From a virus, in the IMG/VR virus record IMGVR_UViG_3300033182_000157, positions 1-64,000 of that record: a stretch of DNA of 64,000 nucleotides. One strand, given 5' to 3'. Position 1 is the first letter of the stretch; the number at the start of each line of letters is the position of its first letter. The notes below the pieces were generated by a model. It saw only the letters and a program-made list of their open reading frames with translations. It was not told the DNA's origin and did not search any database. This document shows, in pieces, positions 44,301-52,918 of this stretch. Both the position numbers and the translations under genes were made by a program.

Positions 44301-47281
44301 ATATTATTGTATTAAACAGCGGCGAAGCAGGATTGCCAACATCAAACGCTGGTATTGAAGTAGAGCGCGGAACTTTAAACAATGTATTAATTCAATACAA
44401 CGAAGGTGCTGATGTATGGACGTTTACAAACGACGGTACAACATACTTTAATATTCCGGTTACAACATCAGATTTAGCAGAAGGAAGTAATTTATATTAT
44501 ACTACTGCTAGATTCCAAACTGATTTAACAAATTCAGATACTGATGCGTTAGCAGAAGGCGCAAGTAATTTTTATTACACAAGTACACGATTCTTTAATG
44601 ACTTTACTGCTCAAAACACAGGTAATTTACCAGAAGGCACTAACTTGTATTACACAGACGCTAGAGCAAGAGCGGCTATTACAGTAACTGGTGATGCTAC
44701 TTATGATAGTATTACAGGTGCGTTAGACGTAGATGCTCCAGTAGATAGTGTTAATGGTTATACAGGTGTTGTTGCGTTAACATCAAATGATGTAACTGAA
44801 GGCAATATTAACCAGTACTTTACACAAACAAGAGCAAGAAACTCAGTTCAAGGTAGCACAGGTGTAACATACGATAATCAAACTGGCGATATTAGCATTG
44901 GACAAGATGTTGCTACAACAGCAAATGTTACATTTAATAGTGCTACAATTACAGATACAATTGACGCATCTGGTGTTGTTACAGTTTCAGGTGATAGAAA
45001 TACATTAAATTACGCTACAGATGGCCAGTTCTTAATTACAGGTACAACTAATCCTAACTTTGTAATGTCAATGGGTTACGAAACTAACGCAGACTTTGCT
45101 TGGATTAATGTTGCTGAAACTACGCAAGGCGGACGTAACTTAATATTACAACCTACTGGAACAGACACAACAGGTCGTGTTGCTATTGGTAAAACTACAG
45201 CACAAGCATTACTTGACGTTGCTGGCACAGTAAAAGCAGAAGCAATTGATACACAATCACTCGGTGTTACAAGTCTTGTAGTTGATAGTACAATTGAATT
45301 AATTGGTAATAGAATTGGTACACTAAGCTCTAACGCAGACTTAGAACTAAGACCACAAGGTACTGGTAATGTTTACATTCCAGAAGCATATTTAGGTATT
45401 GGTTATGATAATGATTTACAAGGTCAAACACCTAATACATTAAGTTATGCTCTTGACGTCGCCGCAGGTACAGATGTAACTGTAGGTAGATTTAAGAACG
45501 TTGATTCTACAGCAAACGCAGGTCCGTTTGTTAATATTTACAGAGACTCTCCAAACCCAGCAGACGAAGACTTTATTGGTGGATTACAAATTACTGGTAA
45601 TGATAACTTAGGTTCAGAAACTGCGTACTGTAAAATCCGCGGTCACATTGGCGATTTTACAAGCACAACTAAAGCGTCAAGAACTATATTTGAAAACTAT
45701 AAAAATAATGCGTATGTTCAACATATATACGGCGAAGATGAAGTTGTCTTTAACGAAACAGGTGCCGATGTTAACTTCCGTGTAGAAGGTAACGGCGCCG
45801 CTGACGCATTATTTGTACAAGGTTCTGATGGTAACGTAGGTTTAGGAACACAGAGTCCTGTACAACGTTTAGATATTAATGGTAACATTGGTATCGGTAG
45901 TATTGAAATTGTTACTTCAGGAAGAAATATTACAAATATTGTAGATTATAGTGCTACAGGTCAGTTACAAATTGGTGGCGCAGCAACACTAGGCGATTTA
46001 ACATACACTGCTGCTCATTCATTTAATGGTACTGCTACATTTACTAACTCGACAAACTCTGTAGTAATTAATGGTGCTGAACTAAGGTCGCAAGGTGGTC
46101 TTACAGTAAGACTAGACACCGACGTTTCAGGCGGTGCTAACGAGTATTTTAAAGTAATTGACAATAGTGGCACTGAAAGATTAAGTGTTAAGTCGAGTGA
46201 TGGAACAGTAAAAATTGCTAATGCGTTTACATTACCAGTTGCTGATGGAACATCTAATCAAGTTATAGTGACAGATGGACTTGGTACATCAACTTGGCAA
46301 ACTATTTCAAGTACTATTATTTCAGAAGGTACTAACTTATTCTATACGCAAGGACGTTTTGATACAGCATTTAGTAACAAATCGACTACTAACTTAGGTG
46401 AAGGTTTAAACTTATACTATACTGATGCTAGAGTACAACAAAAACTAGCAGACGTAAGTGGTTCAGTTATTCCTGATACTAATAACGTTTACGATTTTGG
46501 TTCACAGGTAAACAACTTTAGAACAGGTTATTTTGGATCAGGTATTGGTGTAGGTCTAAACACAGCACTTTCAGCAGAAATACACGTAAGCGGCAGCGGA
46601 GACCAAGAAGCAAGAATACAATCTACATCAAATGGTGAAGCATTATTCTACGGTATAGGTAGTGGTACTGGAAACGGCGGCCGCTTTAAAGGTAATCCAG
46701 ATACTTACATAGGTGGATCTAACTCAAGTACCATTTACTTTGAAAGTGGTCTTTCAGAAATTATGCGAATGAACGCAAGTCAATTTATTGTCGGCGGCGG
46801 CGCATACGCAGATACAGCAAACCGTGTAATGATTTCTACTAGTGGCGACATTACATTTGGCACAAACACTACTGCTAACAGAACTGTACAGCAGTTTAAC
46901 AACGCAAACGGTGAAATTGGTAGTATTACAACATCAGGTACTGCTACAGCGTTCAATACAACTTCAGATTACAGATTAAAAGAAGTTGTAAGTAATATTG
47001 ACGATGCGGCAGAGCGTGTTAAAGCATTGAAACCTATCAAGTTTAAGTACTTGGCAGACGAAGATGAATTAGTAGTAGATGGTTTCTTAGCACACGAAGT
47101 ACAAGAAGTAGTACCAAATGCTGTTTACGGTGAAAAAGATGCCGTAGAAGAAGACGGTCGTGTTAAACCACAACAACTAGATCATAGTAAACTTGTTCCG
47201 TTACTAACAAGTGCGTTACAAGAAGCATTAAACAAGATAGACGAACTCGAAGCTCGCCTATCAAATTTGGAAAACAAATAA
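41351..47281 (+). CDS. Long tail fibre with C-terminal S74 intramolecular chaperone
   Basis: A 1976-residue fibre. Residues 1-90 are the shared attachment module (IGKNYAGFGEILNENFVKLL). The shaft holds at least eight copies of a unit with core EG-x-(N/S)-LYYT-x-(A/T)R, three of them contiguous near residues 1040-1110. The end is an endosialidase-type chaperone: the cleavage motif S1872-D1873 in TTSDYRLKEVVSNID, then LKPIKFKYL, VDGFLAHEVQEVVP and a terminal coiled coil. By family knowledge this domain trimerises the fibre and cuts itself off, releasing about 104 residues. It is probably the main host-binding fibre. Confidence 0.92.
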   Translation: MAYRINRTDGTLITEVIDGTIDSNSIDITLIGKNYAGFGEILNENFVKLLENFASATSPQNPLQGQLWYDKNENRLKIYDGSQFRAGAGPIVSSSTPVGLVAGDIWMDSAEQIMYFYDGVGDADGNPIPASRIYSKTQGKSGFEAETVKDNLLQPVTVTKVYSGGVLLGLYSPRDFTPLAGLLTEFGTSIVTGFNARADLNFTINNATIDKANFLVDGQNIKRDASQFLPTYKDGQINGSLSVADNDGITIGAQGQVRHYLSSELYSISSIYDNQKVVFDVSVNGVRENAITINTPERAVGIFQPTPSYALDVSGNARITGNLIVEGDTTTISTSELSVEDLNITLASGALTPADAQGGGITLAGANATFNYDSTGDAYWTSSENLNVPSSHGYYINKARVLSYDTLESSVVNSSLTNVGTLTDLQITDSAGLYLQNSAIQSTNTISIQPSTGIVIFGSVGGTPYTVQLKNLTDPSSNSDAATKGYVDTLVQNNAGVNTVQGQSGTVRFDSNRLPEGSQGDAVYFNGSNWVPASYTNGLDGVSLDLNRKYYTDERVQAYLSANNYTTTTYVNTIRDNIVGTPAPPSNMNSLAEIAASIDNNPDFKAYVDAEVATRISAGVNVFAGAGLVDAGNTQLTNDITINVGAGNGIIATASEVRVDMSVFDTDDLSEGSVNLYFTALRARQALTGTNGVIYNDITGAIAIGQDVAVTAAPTFAGLISTGNTTLGGTTTQINSTNLRFAGLELLMNSDETAAPVDNVAFTVERGTLSNVSIRWNETTDQWEFSNNGVTFTPLGSASVFTGDTDGVPEGIGNLYFTTARVDAHLNGGTGVTYNTGTISIGQDVGTTATVDFGNVNVLNGLVDTDNLVVATRAEIGSIAIENSLITNKDPLNAAVQIAATGTGLIELLSPTTATDMTITRLTADGVYITNNKITSALSSSNLELDAAGGGIVDVLTSLNVTGNLTVQGTTTTVNSTTVELGDNIIVLNSGEAGLPTSNAGIEVERGTLNNVLIQYNEGADVWTFTNDGTTYFNIPVTTSDLAEGSNLYYTTARFQTDLTNSDTDALAEGASNFYYTSTRFFNDFTAQNTGNLPEGTNLYYTDARARAAITVTGDATYDSITGALDVDAPVDSVNGYTGVVALTSNDVTEGNINQYFTQTRARNSVQGSTGVTYDNQTGDISIGQDVATTANVTFNSATITDTIDASGVVTVSGDRNTLNYATDGQFLITGTTNPNFVMSMGYETNADFAWINVAETTQGGRNLILQPTGTDTTGRVAIGKTTAQALLDVAGTVKAEAIDTQSLGVTSLVVDSTIELIGNRIGTLSSNADLELRPQGTGNVYIPEAYLGIGYDNDLQGQTPNTLSYALDVAAGTDVTVGRFKNVDSTANAGPFVNIYRDSPNPADEDFIGGLQITGNDNLGSETAYCKIRGHIGDFTSTTKASRTIFENYKNNAYVQHIYGEDEVVFNETGADVNFRVEGNGAADALFVQGSDGNVGLGTQSPVQRLDINGNIGIGSIEIVTSGRNITNIVDYSATGQLQIGGAATLGDLTYTAAHSFNGTATFTNSTNSVVINGAELRSQGGLTVRLDTDVSGGANEYFKVIDNSGTERLSVKSSDGTVKIANAFTLPVADGTSNQVIVTDGLGTSTWQTISSTIISEGTNLFYTQGRFDTAFSNKSTTNLGEGLNLYYTDARVQQKLADVSGSVIPDTNNVYDFGSQVNNFRTGYFGSGIGVGLNTALSAEIHVSGSGDQEARIQSTSNGEALFYGIGSGTGNGGRFKGNPDTYIGGSNSSTIYFESGLSEIMRMNASQFIVGGGAYADTANRVMISTSGDITFGTNTTANRTVQQFNNANGEIGSITTSGTATAFNTTSDYRLKEVVSNIDDAAERVKALKPIKFKYLADEDELVVDGFLAHEVQEVVPNAVYGEKDAVEEDGRVKPQQLDHSKLVPLLTSALQEALNKIDELEARLSNLENK

Positions 47282-47285
47282 ATAC
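47277..47285 (+). promoter_or_regulatory. Late-type promoter element AATAAATAC
   Basis: AATAAATAC overlaps the stop codon of the 1976-residue fibre and lies 27 bases before the ATG at 47312. The same overlap of element and stop codon is seen at 38619, suggesting a regular way of packing promoters into gene ends in this genome. Confidence 0.6.
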
Positions 47286-47311
47286 AATAGAACATATTAG
47301 GGGTTCAGGAA

Positions 47312-48811
47312 ATGGCTTATACAATTAACAGTTTTACCGGTGTCAATACAGACATCACACTTGAAGACGGTACTATTAACCAAGCAACTGCGTTAAAGTT
47401 TATTGGTAAAAACTATGCCGGCTACGGGGAGATACAAAATGAGAATTTTTATCACCTATTAGAGAATTTTGCGGGTACTGGAGAACCAGGTAGAAAAACT
47501 ACTGGTATGATTTGGTACGATTCGTCCACAACTAAATTAAGATATTATGATGGACAACGATTCCGCCCAGCAACAGGCGCAGAAGTAAATGGTTCTGAAC
47601 CAGAAGGACAAGCGGCTGGTGATTTTTGGTTTGATAGCCAAAACGATCAAATTTTTGTGTACAACGGAACAGAGTACATTCTAGTTGGTCCACAGTCTAG
47701 TTCACAAGGACAAGTAACACAACTTGAAACTGGGACAGCAAAAGTTGAAAATGAAAACACACTAAAGCCTATTATTAGAGGCTATGTAAATGGTGAAGTT
47801 GTATTTGTTATTTCGGGCGGTACTGACGGTTTTAACATTGACTCAGCAGAACCTGAAAACGCTGATCTAGTTGGATTTACTGTCATTAAGCCAGGCCTAA
47901 CCCTAAAAAATACTCCAGCAGACGGTAAAACAACAGGTAATCAACGCTTTTGGGGTACAGCAAGTGCCGCTGAAAGTCTAATTGTAAACGGCGCAATTCT
48001 TAACGCAGACGAGTTTGTAGAAAAAGCAGATCCAGAAATGACTGGACAAGCACACATTCGTGTTGACGGCGCATCGGGTGGCATCACAATTGGTACTGCT
48101 GACAACTATAAGTTGTACAATCAAGGCAATGATGCTTATATTGCTAACGAAGGCGGCAGTAACATTGTATTTAGGGCAGATGCTACTGACAGATTTAAAA
48201 TTAGTTCAGATAAGTTTTTACCTGTAACAAATAACACTTACGATTTAGGTGAATCGTCGACTAAGTTTAGAACAGTTTATGCTACAACATTTAGTGGACT
48301 TGCTACAAATGCTTCTCAAATTGAATATGATGGTGATGGCAGTGGACTTTATGCAAGGGCAACTATTGCTAATAACACTTTAACTATTCCTGTACGTGAT
48401 TCAAACGGTACAATATTTGCTACAACATTTGACGGTGTATCAACAAGCGCACAATACGCTGACTTGGCAGAGAAATACACTACAGATGAAGAATATGATG
48501 TTGGTACTGTAATGATGATTAGTATGGAAGAAGGCAGTGAAGCAACTGCTTGTACTAAAAACGGTATAGCAATGGGCGTTATTTCAGCAGAACCTGCTTA
48601 CTTAATGAACTCAGAAGCAGACGGCCAGGCAATTGGTTTGAAAGGTCGAGTTCCTGTAAAAGTAGTTGGTACTGTTAAGAAAGGTCAAGCAGTATACGCA
48701 TTTAATGGCGGTGTAGCATCAACAGAAATTAGCGGTTCTTTAGTAGGTATTGCTTTAGAATCTAGTGATGATACTGAAGTGTCATTAGTAGAATGCGTAC
48801 TTAAAGTATAA
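47312..48811 (+). CDS. Tail fibre protein with C-terminal ADLAEKY domain
   Basis: The 499-residue chain opens with the shared attachment module (IGKNYAGYGEIQNENFYHLL). Residues 180-235 (GFTVIKPGLTLKNTP; FWGTASAAESL) match a second module of the first fibre gene (GFDVLYKGVTLKNSP; YYGTVEKAEAL). From about residue 380 follows a compact domain starting YADLAEKYTTDEEYDVGTVM and containing GVISAEPAYLMNSEADGQA and GRVPVKVVGTVKKGQAVYA. This is a frequent C-terminal domain of phage fibres, sometimes linked to self-cleaving peptidase families, but cleavage cannot be read from the sequence. The receptor is unknown. Confidence 0.88.
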   Translation: MAYTINSFTGVNTDITLEDGTINQATALKFIGKNYAGYGEIQNENFYHLLENFAGTGEPGRKTTGMIWYDSSTTKLRYYDGQRFRPATGAEVNGSEPEGQAAGDFWFDSQNDQIFVYNGTEYILVGPQSSSQGQVTQLETGTAKVENENTLKPIIRGYVNGEVVFVISGGTDGFNIDSAEPENADLVGFTVIKPGLTLKNTPADGKTTGNQRFWGTASAAESLIVNGAILNADEFVEKADPEMTGQAHIRVDGASGGITIGTADNYKLYNQGNDAYIANEGGSNIVFRADATDRFKISSDKFLPVTNNTYDLGESSTKFRTVYATTFSGLATNASQIEYDGDGSGLYARATIANNTLTIPVRDSNGTIFATTFDGVSTSAQYADLAEKYTTDEEYDVGTVMMISMEEGSEATACTKNGIAMGVISAEPAYLMNSEADGQAIGLKGRVPVKVVGTVKKGQAVYAFNGGVASTEISGSLVGIALESSDDTEVSLVECVLKV

Positions 48812-48823
48812 TAGGTTTTTATA

Positions 48824-49870
48824 ATGGCTCAAATTAGTGCTCAGAACTTTAATAAACTAAGACAACGTATCTTAAACGTAGTAAATAATTCAGACTACGG
48901 TACAAATCCTCAAACGGACCAAGCAGTTGGCGGATACGGTCAAACGTACACAATTAATAGTGCTACAGTAGGCGGGATAATTGGCACTTTAGAGCATAGA
49001 CAATTATATCAGGCGATAGCAGCAGCAAGATTACACCAAACTGGCTCGCTACCTACATTAGTATCACCTATTGATGAAGATGATATTATTGGTCAAACAG
49101 AAACAAAACGATTATCAGGACAAAATGTTGTAACGGATGACTTATTAGCAGGTTACGATGATATGGAGGCTGCGATTGCTGCAGCTGAAGCAGATTTAAG
49201 AAATGATGTACACGCCCTAGGATCAAGAGAATTGTTTGATTTACGTTCTACTACTAGATCTTCAAATTGGGGAAACACGCAAACAAGTACAGAAATTAAC
49301 TGTGAGTTTCAGGTAGACTTTGGTAGTGCAGCAAATGCTAGAAAGTTTTTCAACACTGGCGGCGATATTAGAATTACAGCACAGCATAACATTCAAAATG
49401 GCGTAGCGGCAAGTGCTGCCAAAGACACTAGTTGGCAAGTACTACTAAACAACTTTAGTTATATTTTAAAATCACGTTCGTCAGCAGGTTCAGCACAACA
49501 AATCAACCAAGGTTGGGCAGGATTAACAAATTCTTACGCTCAAGTTGGTTATTATGCTAACGCTGGTGGCGGAGTTTATGCAGAAAACTATGTTAAAATT
49601 TCAGCAAAAGTTGACCAAGCAACTAACACAGCAGGAAATAGCCGTTATTTGTATATTAAAGTTGAACTAGTTGATGCTGATACAGGTGACGGAGCAAATT
49701 TAGGTTATAATCCTCCACTAGGTGTTGACGAATTTGTATCCGCTGGAACAGTAGTTGTATTATCTGAATACAGAGCAAACGCAGGACAATTATCAACGCC
49801 AGCAGGAACTATTAATGGTGTAGCAGTAGCACAGCCTAATGTAACATTCCTTAACGGCAACGAACTGTAA
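48824..49870 (+). CDS. Virion structural protein, paralogue 1
   Basis: A 348-residue protein with N-terminal ISAQNFNKLRQRILNVVN and a helix LYQAIAAARLHQTGSLP near residue 65. A beta-rich C-terminal half follows, with CEFQVDFGSAANARKFFNTG and DIRITAQHNIQNG near 155-190. The next gene has the same plan, so the two arose by duplication. No known domain is recognised. Position directly after the fibres suggests a fibre-associated or adhesion protein. Confidence 0.82.
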   Translation: MAQISAQNFNKLRQRILNVVNNSDYGTNPQTDQAVGGYGQTYTINSATVGGIIGTLEHRQLYQAIAAARLHQTGSLPTLVSPIDEDDIIGQTETKRLSGQNVVTDDLLAGYDDMEAAIAAAEADLRNDVHALGSRELFDLRSTTRSSNWGNTQTSTEINCEFQVDFGSAANARKFFNTGGDIRITAQHNIQNGVAASAAKDTSWQVLLNNFSYILKSRSSAGSAQQINQGWAGLTNSYAQVGYYANAGGGVYAENYVKISAKVDQATNTAGNSRYLYIKVELVDADTGDGANLGYNPPLGVDEFVSAGTVVVLSEYRANAGQLSTPAGTINGVAVAQPNVTFLNGNEL

Positions 49871-49881
49871 GAGGTAGATAA

Positions 49882-50901
49882 ATGGCGGCAATTGGAGATT
49901 CGGTCACAGCAAGTGATTATAATAATATTCGAGCAAGAATAAATGCTGTCACAGCCGGTTATTATCTTTCTAATTATCCAGGTCTAAATACAGTATCTGA
50001 AGGCGATACAATCGATGATGCTCATTTTGATTCTTTAGAGCAAGCAATTACATATCTATATCTCCACCAAAACGGAACAGATCCTGGCATAACACAAAAT
50101 GACGCAGGTGATACTATTTTAGCAGGTGACGGCGCCGGCGGCTCTATTACTAGAGGTATTGAAGATTACAGTGCTGTATTGACTGACGTAGAAGGTGGAA
50201 CGGCAAATCACGCTGCAAATCAATATTCGCAAACAGGCACAGCAGGAAAAGCAACAAGCACTACTACCTGGGGCGGAAGTACATCGTGGGACGGTCCTGA
50301 AACGTTTGAAAATGACGAAGGTAATATATCTGCTGGACCGGGCGATTTTAGAGCTGGCTTAAACGAAAATGGTCGAGTTGAAATTACTTGGACTATAAAC
50401 TTTGGTAATACTACAAATTACAACAGCTTTTTTGCGTTAGGTTGCAATCTAACATTTAAGGCTAGATTAGGAAATAGTAGCGGAACAGTTTATACAAGTG
50501 AACCAACTCAAGCAAAACGTGCTTGGTGGTATAATCATTTAAATGTTGCTAATCCTATTAACTATGTAATGGATAAAGCAGCTCTTGACGCGGCTACTAC
50601 AACTTACGCAAATGTAATTAACAAATCAGACAGTGATGACGCAACATATAGTGTTAACAATACCCAGTTAGCAATTAGAAAAAATGCTGCGGGCACAAGT
50701 TTTGATTTACGCTTACGTTGTAACGATTGGGATGATGCTTCAGTTGAATGGCCAGGCGAACCTGAAGATGAGAACGTAAATGGATCTGTAATATCGTGGG
50801 TAGACATGAAACGTATTACTGCTTCTACTAACGCATACGTTAATACCGACACTTCACAACCATCTATAACCAACGGTGGTTATACAGTTGTTGATATCTA
50901 A
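49882..50901 (+). CDS. Virion structural protein, paralogue 2
   Basis: 339 residues, related to the gene before it: VTASDYNNIRARINAVTAGY matches the paralogue's N-terminus, SLEQAITYLYLHQNGTDPG its middle helix, and VEITWTINFGNTTNYNSFFA followed by LGCNLTFKARLGN its C-terminal strands. The two are only modestly similar outside these blocks. It is the last gene of the structural group, since a host-type promoter follows after its stop. Function unknown beyond a likely virion role. Confidence 0.82.
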   Translation: MAAIGDSVTASDYNNIRARINAVTAGYYLSNYPGLNTVSEGDTIDDAHFDSLEQAITYLYLHQNGTDPGITQNDAGDTILAGDGAGGSITRGIEDYSAVLTDVEGGTANHAANQYSQTGTAGKATSTTTWGGSTSWDGPETFENDEGNISAGPGDFRAGLNENGRVEITWTINFGNTTNYNSFFALGCNLTFKARLGNSSGTVYTSEPTQAKRAWWYNHLNVANPINYVMDKAALDAATTTYANVINKSDSDDATYSVNNTQLAIRKNAAGTSFDLRLRCNDWDDASVEWPGEPEDENVNGSVISWVDMKRITASTNAYVNTDTSQPSITNGGYTVVDI

Positions 50902-50910
50902 AAACCACTC

Positions 50911-50939
50911 TTGACATCTTGTGTGTTTTATAGTATTAT
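50911..50939 (+). promoter_or_regulatory. Sigma-70 promoter at the start of the accessory cluster
   Basis: TTGACA (50911-50916), 17 bp, TATTAT (50934-50939) matches consensus at eleven of twelve positions with ideal spacing. Transcription would begin near 50946, about 20 bases before the ATG at 50966, with AAAGG as ribosome site. It separates the late structural genes from the enzyme cluster downstream. Confidence 0.85.
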
Positions 50940-50965
50940 ATACTATAAACTAAAGGCGTTTTCTT

Positions 50966-51298
50966 ATGGACCAAAGACTAGAAACTGTATTACAAGATGT
51001 TGATCATATCAACACTATTAACAATCAAAAAAGATTACTAAAAGAGCAATATGTTGAAGATTGCGTTCTTTACTATAACGGCGGAAAATTTACTGTAACT
51101 AAAGAACTACTAGGATTTACAACACAACTAGGAACATCATACATTACAGACGATAATCTAGTACCAGTTGAAATTGATAAAGACGAGTTTAATCGTTTAA
51201 TATCTAGTGTGTATTGGAACGCAACAAAAAAGTATCACGCAGCATATCAAGAACTTATAAAAAACTCTAGAAATATTGAGGAACTACTCAATTTATGA
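50966..51298 (+). CDS. Small protein of unknown function at head of accessory cluster
   Basis: A 110-residue protein with an amphipathic helix (LETVLQDVDHINTINNQKRL), a beta segment (CVLYYNGGKFTVTKELLGF) and a C-terminal helix. I recognise no family. It is first behind the sigma-70 promoter and its stop overlaps the start of the first glycosyltransferase-like gene by four bases (ATGA), so it belongs to the same transcription unit. Confidence 0.8.
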   Translation: MDQRLETVLQDVDHINTINNQKRLLKEQYVEDCVLYYNGGKFTVTKELLGFTTQLGTSYITDDNLVPVEIDKDEFNRLISSVYWNATKKYHAAYQELIKNSRNIEELLNL

Positions 51299-52155
51299 CA
51301 GCAGGAGTTTTGTTTTTTGCGTATAACAATGATCTTGTTGACTATATTAAACAAGCAATTTATAACGCAAAACTAGTTAAAAAGCATTTAAACTTGCCAG
51401 TAGCAATAGTTACTGACAGTGTTAATTATCTTGAAAAAACGTATCCGTGGTATAAGAAATATGTTGATTATGTTATACCTAAAGGAACTGGACAAAATAC
51501 ATTTTCAAAAAAACACTATTATGCCGGTGAACACTTCTCTACTATGGCAGAATGGAAAAACGTGAACAGATTTGATGCGTATAACCTTTCACCATTTGAT
51601 ACCACCATTGTTTTAGATACTGATTACTTAATTAGTAACAACAACTTTCTTAAAGTATTAGATCAAGATGATGACTTGTTTATATACAAGGACAGTTATG
51701 ATATTTCCTTAACAAGGAATATTCCAGGATTTGAACGTATTTCAGATGATACCCTTGACTTTTATTGGGCAACAGTTTTAATTTTTAAGAAAACAGAGCG
51801 TACAAACCGTCTGTTTAAACTTGTACAATTTATAAGAGAACATTATCATTATTTTAGAACATTGTATAGAATACCTTTAAAGACTTTTAGAAACGATTTT
51901 GCGTTTAGTATTGCTATACATATTCTTAATGGATATACTATAACAGACTGGCCTAAGATATTACCAGGTAAGATGTTATATTCTAGTCCAGAAGATGATT
52001 TGCTTACAATTAAAGATGAAAAATATACGTTTGTTGTAGGTAATAAATTTAGACGAGATAAAGTTAATGTAGTAACATTGACAGGCAGTAATATTCACGT
52101 TATGAATAAACTTCATTTAAATGAATTAATAGATAAGGAGTTTGAGCATGAGTAA
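51295..52155 (+). CDS. GT-A-like glycosyltransferase, paralogue A
   Basis: The 286-residue protein has a Rossmann-like start (GVLFFAYNNDLVDYIKQAI) and a DxD motif, D108-T-D110 in TTIVLDTDYLI, placed after the segment NRFDAYNLSPFDTTIV. In GT-A enzymes the DxD binds the metal and the nucleotide-sugar phosphates. The next gene has the same arrangement (NRWKAYNLSPYDETVVLDAD), so the two are paralogues. Sugar and acceptor are unknown. Overlaps of four bases upstream and eight downstream show tight coupling. Confidence 0.78.
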   Translation: MTAGVLFFAYNNDLVDYIKQAIYNAKLVKKHLNLPVAIVTDSVNYLEKTYPWYKKYVDYVIPKGTGQNTFSKKHYYAGEHFSTMAEWKNVNRFDAYNLSPFDTTIVLDTDYLISNNNFLKVLDQDDDLFIYKDSYDISLTRNIPGFERISDDTLDFYWATVLIFKKTERTNRLFKLVQFIREHYHYFRTLYRIPLKTFRNDFAFSIAIHILNGYTITDWPKILPGKMLYSSPEDDLLTIKDEKYTFVVGNKFRRDKVNVVTLTGSNIHVMNKLHLNELIDKEFEHE

Positions 52156-52918
52156 AGGTTATGTAATTTTTGCTCAACCTAACGGTAAAAGCGATTATAT
52201 TGCTCAAGCAGAATTGTTAGCGAAGAGTATACAAAAGTATAATACTATAAACAATGTAACAATAATATCAGAATTTGACGAAGATGATGCTGCGAACACA
52301 GATTGGAAAATAGAAAATCGATGGAAGGCATATAATTTATCACCATACGATGAAACAGTAGTGTTAGACGCAGATATGTTGTTTTTTAGAAATGTAGATC
52401 ATTGGTGGAATAAACTTGCTAACTATGATTTATTTTTTACTAGTGATGTATTAACATATAGAGGCGAAACTGTTACTAGTAATTACTATAGAAAAACATT
52501 TGAAAAGAATAATTTGCCTAATTTGTATTCAGCATTTTATTACTTTAAAAAGACTGAAATAACAAAGCAGTATTTTAAATTGTTAGAATCTATTATGAAA
52601 AATTGGAAAACGTATTATCAACGTTATCTAAAAAATATGTATCAAACTAAACAAAGTTTTGATCTATCATCTGCTTTAGCAGTAAAACTTTTAGGATTAG
52701 AAGATAGCGTTACGGATAATACACAAATACCAACATTTATACATTTAAAACCACACGCACAAAATTGGAAAGCAGTTTCTGAAAAGTGTACTACAAGAAT
52801 ACCAGTGTATAAATTTAACAATAATTTAATGTTAGATAGTTATATGTGTAACGATATTCTACATTATGTAGAAGATGAATTTGTTACACCTGAAATAAAG
52901 GAGTTCTTTAATGAATAG
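52148..52918 (+). CDS. GT-A-like glycosyltransferase, paralogue B
   Basis: The ATG at 52148 is chosen because AAGGAG stands seven bases before it; an in-frame TTG two codons earlier has no advantage. The 256-residue product starts SKGYVIFAQPNGKSDYIAQA and has the DxD motif D74-A-D76 in ETVVLDADMLFF, preceded by NRWKAYNLSPYDE as in its neighbour. After it come aromatic-rich helices and a conserved-looking THL-type end (FIHLKPHAQNWK). It is a probable retaining or inverting transferase of unknown sugar. Its last eight bases overlap the next gene. Confidence 0.78.
   Translation: MSKGYVIFAQPNGKSDYIAQAELLAKSIQKYNTINNVTIISEFDEDDAANTDWKIENRWKAYNLSPYDETVVLDADMLFFRNVDHWWNKLANYDLFFTSDVLTYRGETVTSNYYRKTFEKNNLPNLYSAFYYFKKTEITKQYFKLLESIMKNWKTYYQRYLKNMYQTKQSFDLSSALAVKLLGLEDSVTDNTQIPTFIHLKPHAQNWKAVSEKCTTRIPVYKFNNNLMLDSYMCNDILHYVEDEFVTPEIKEFFNE

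Noticed and set aside
50866-50883. Inverted repeat ATAACCA-ACGG-TGGTTAT at the end of the last structural gene as a terminator
   Set aside because: It is inside the coding sequence and no T-run follows, so it cannot be called an intrinsic terminator.
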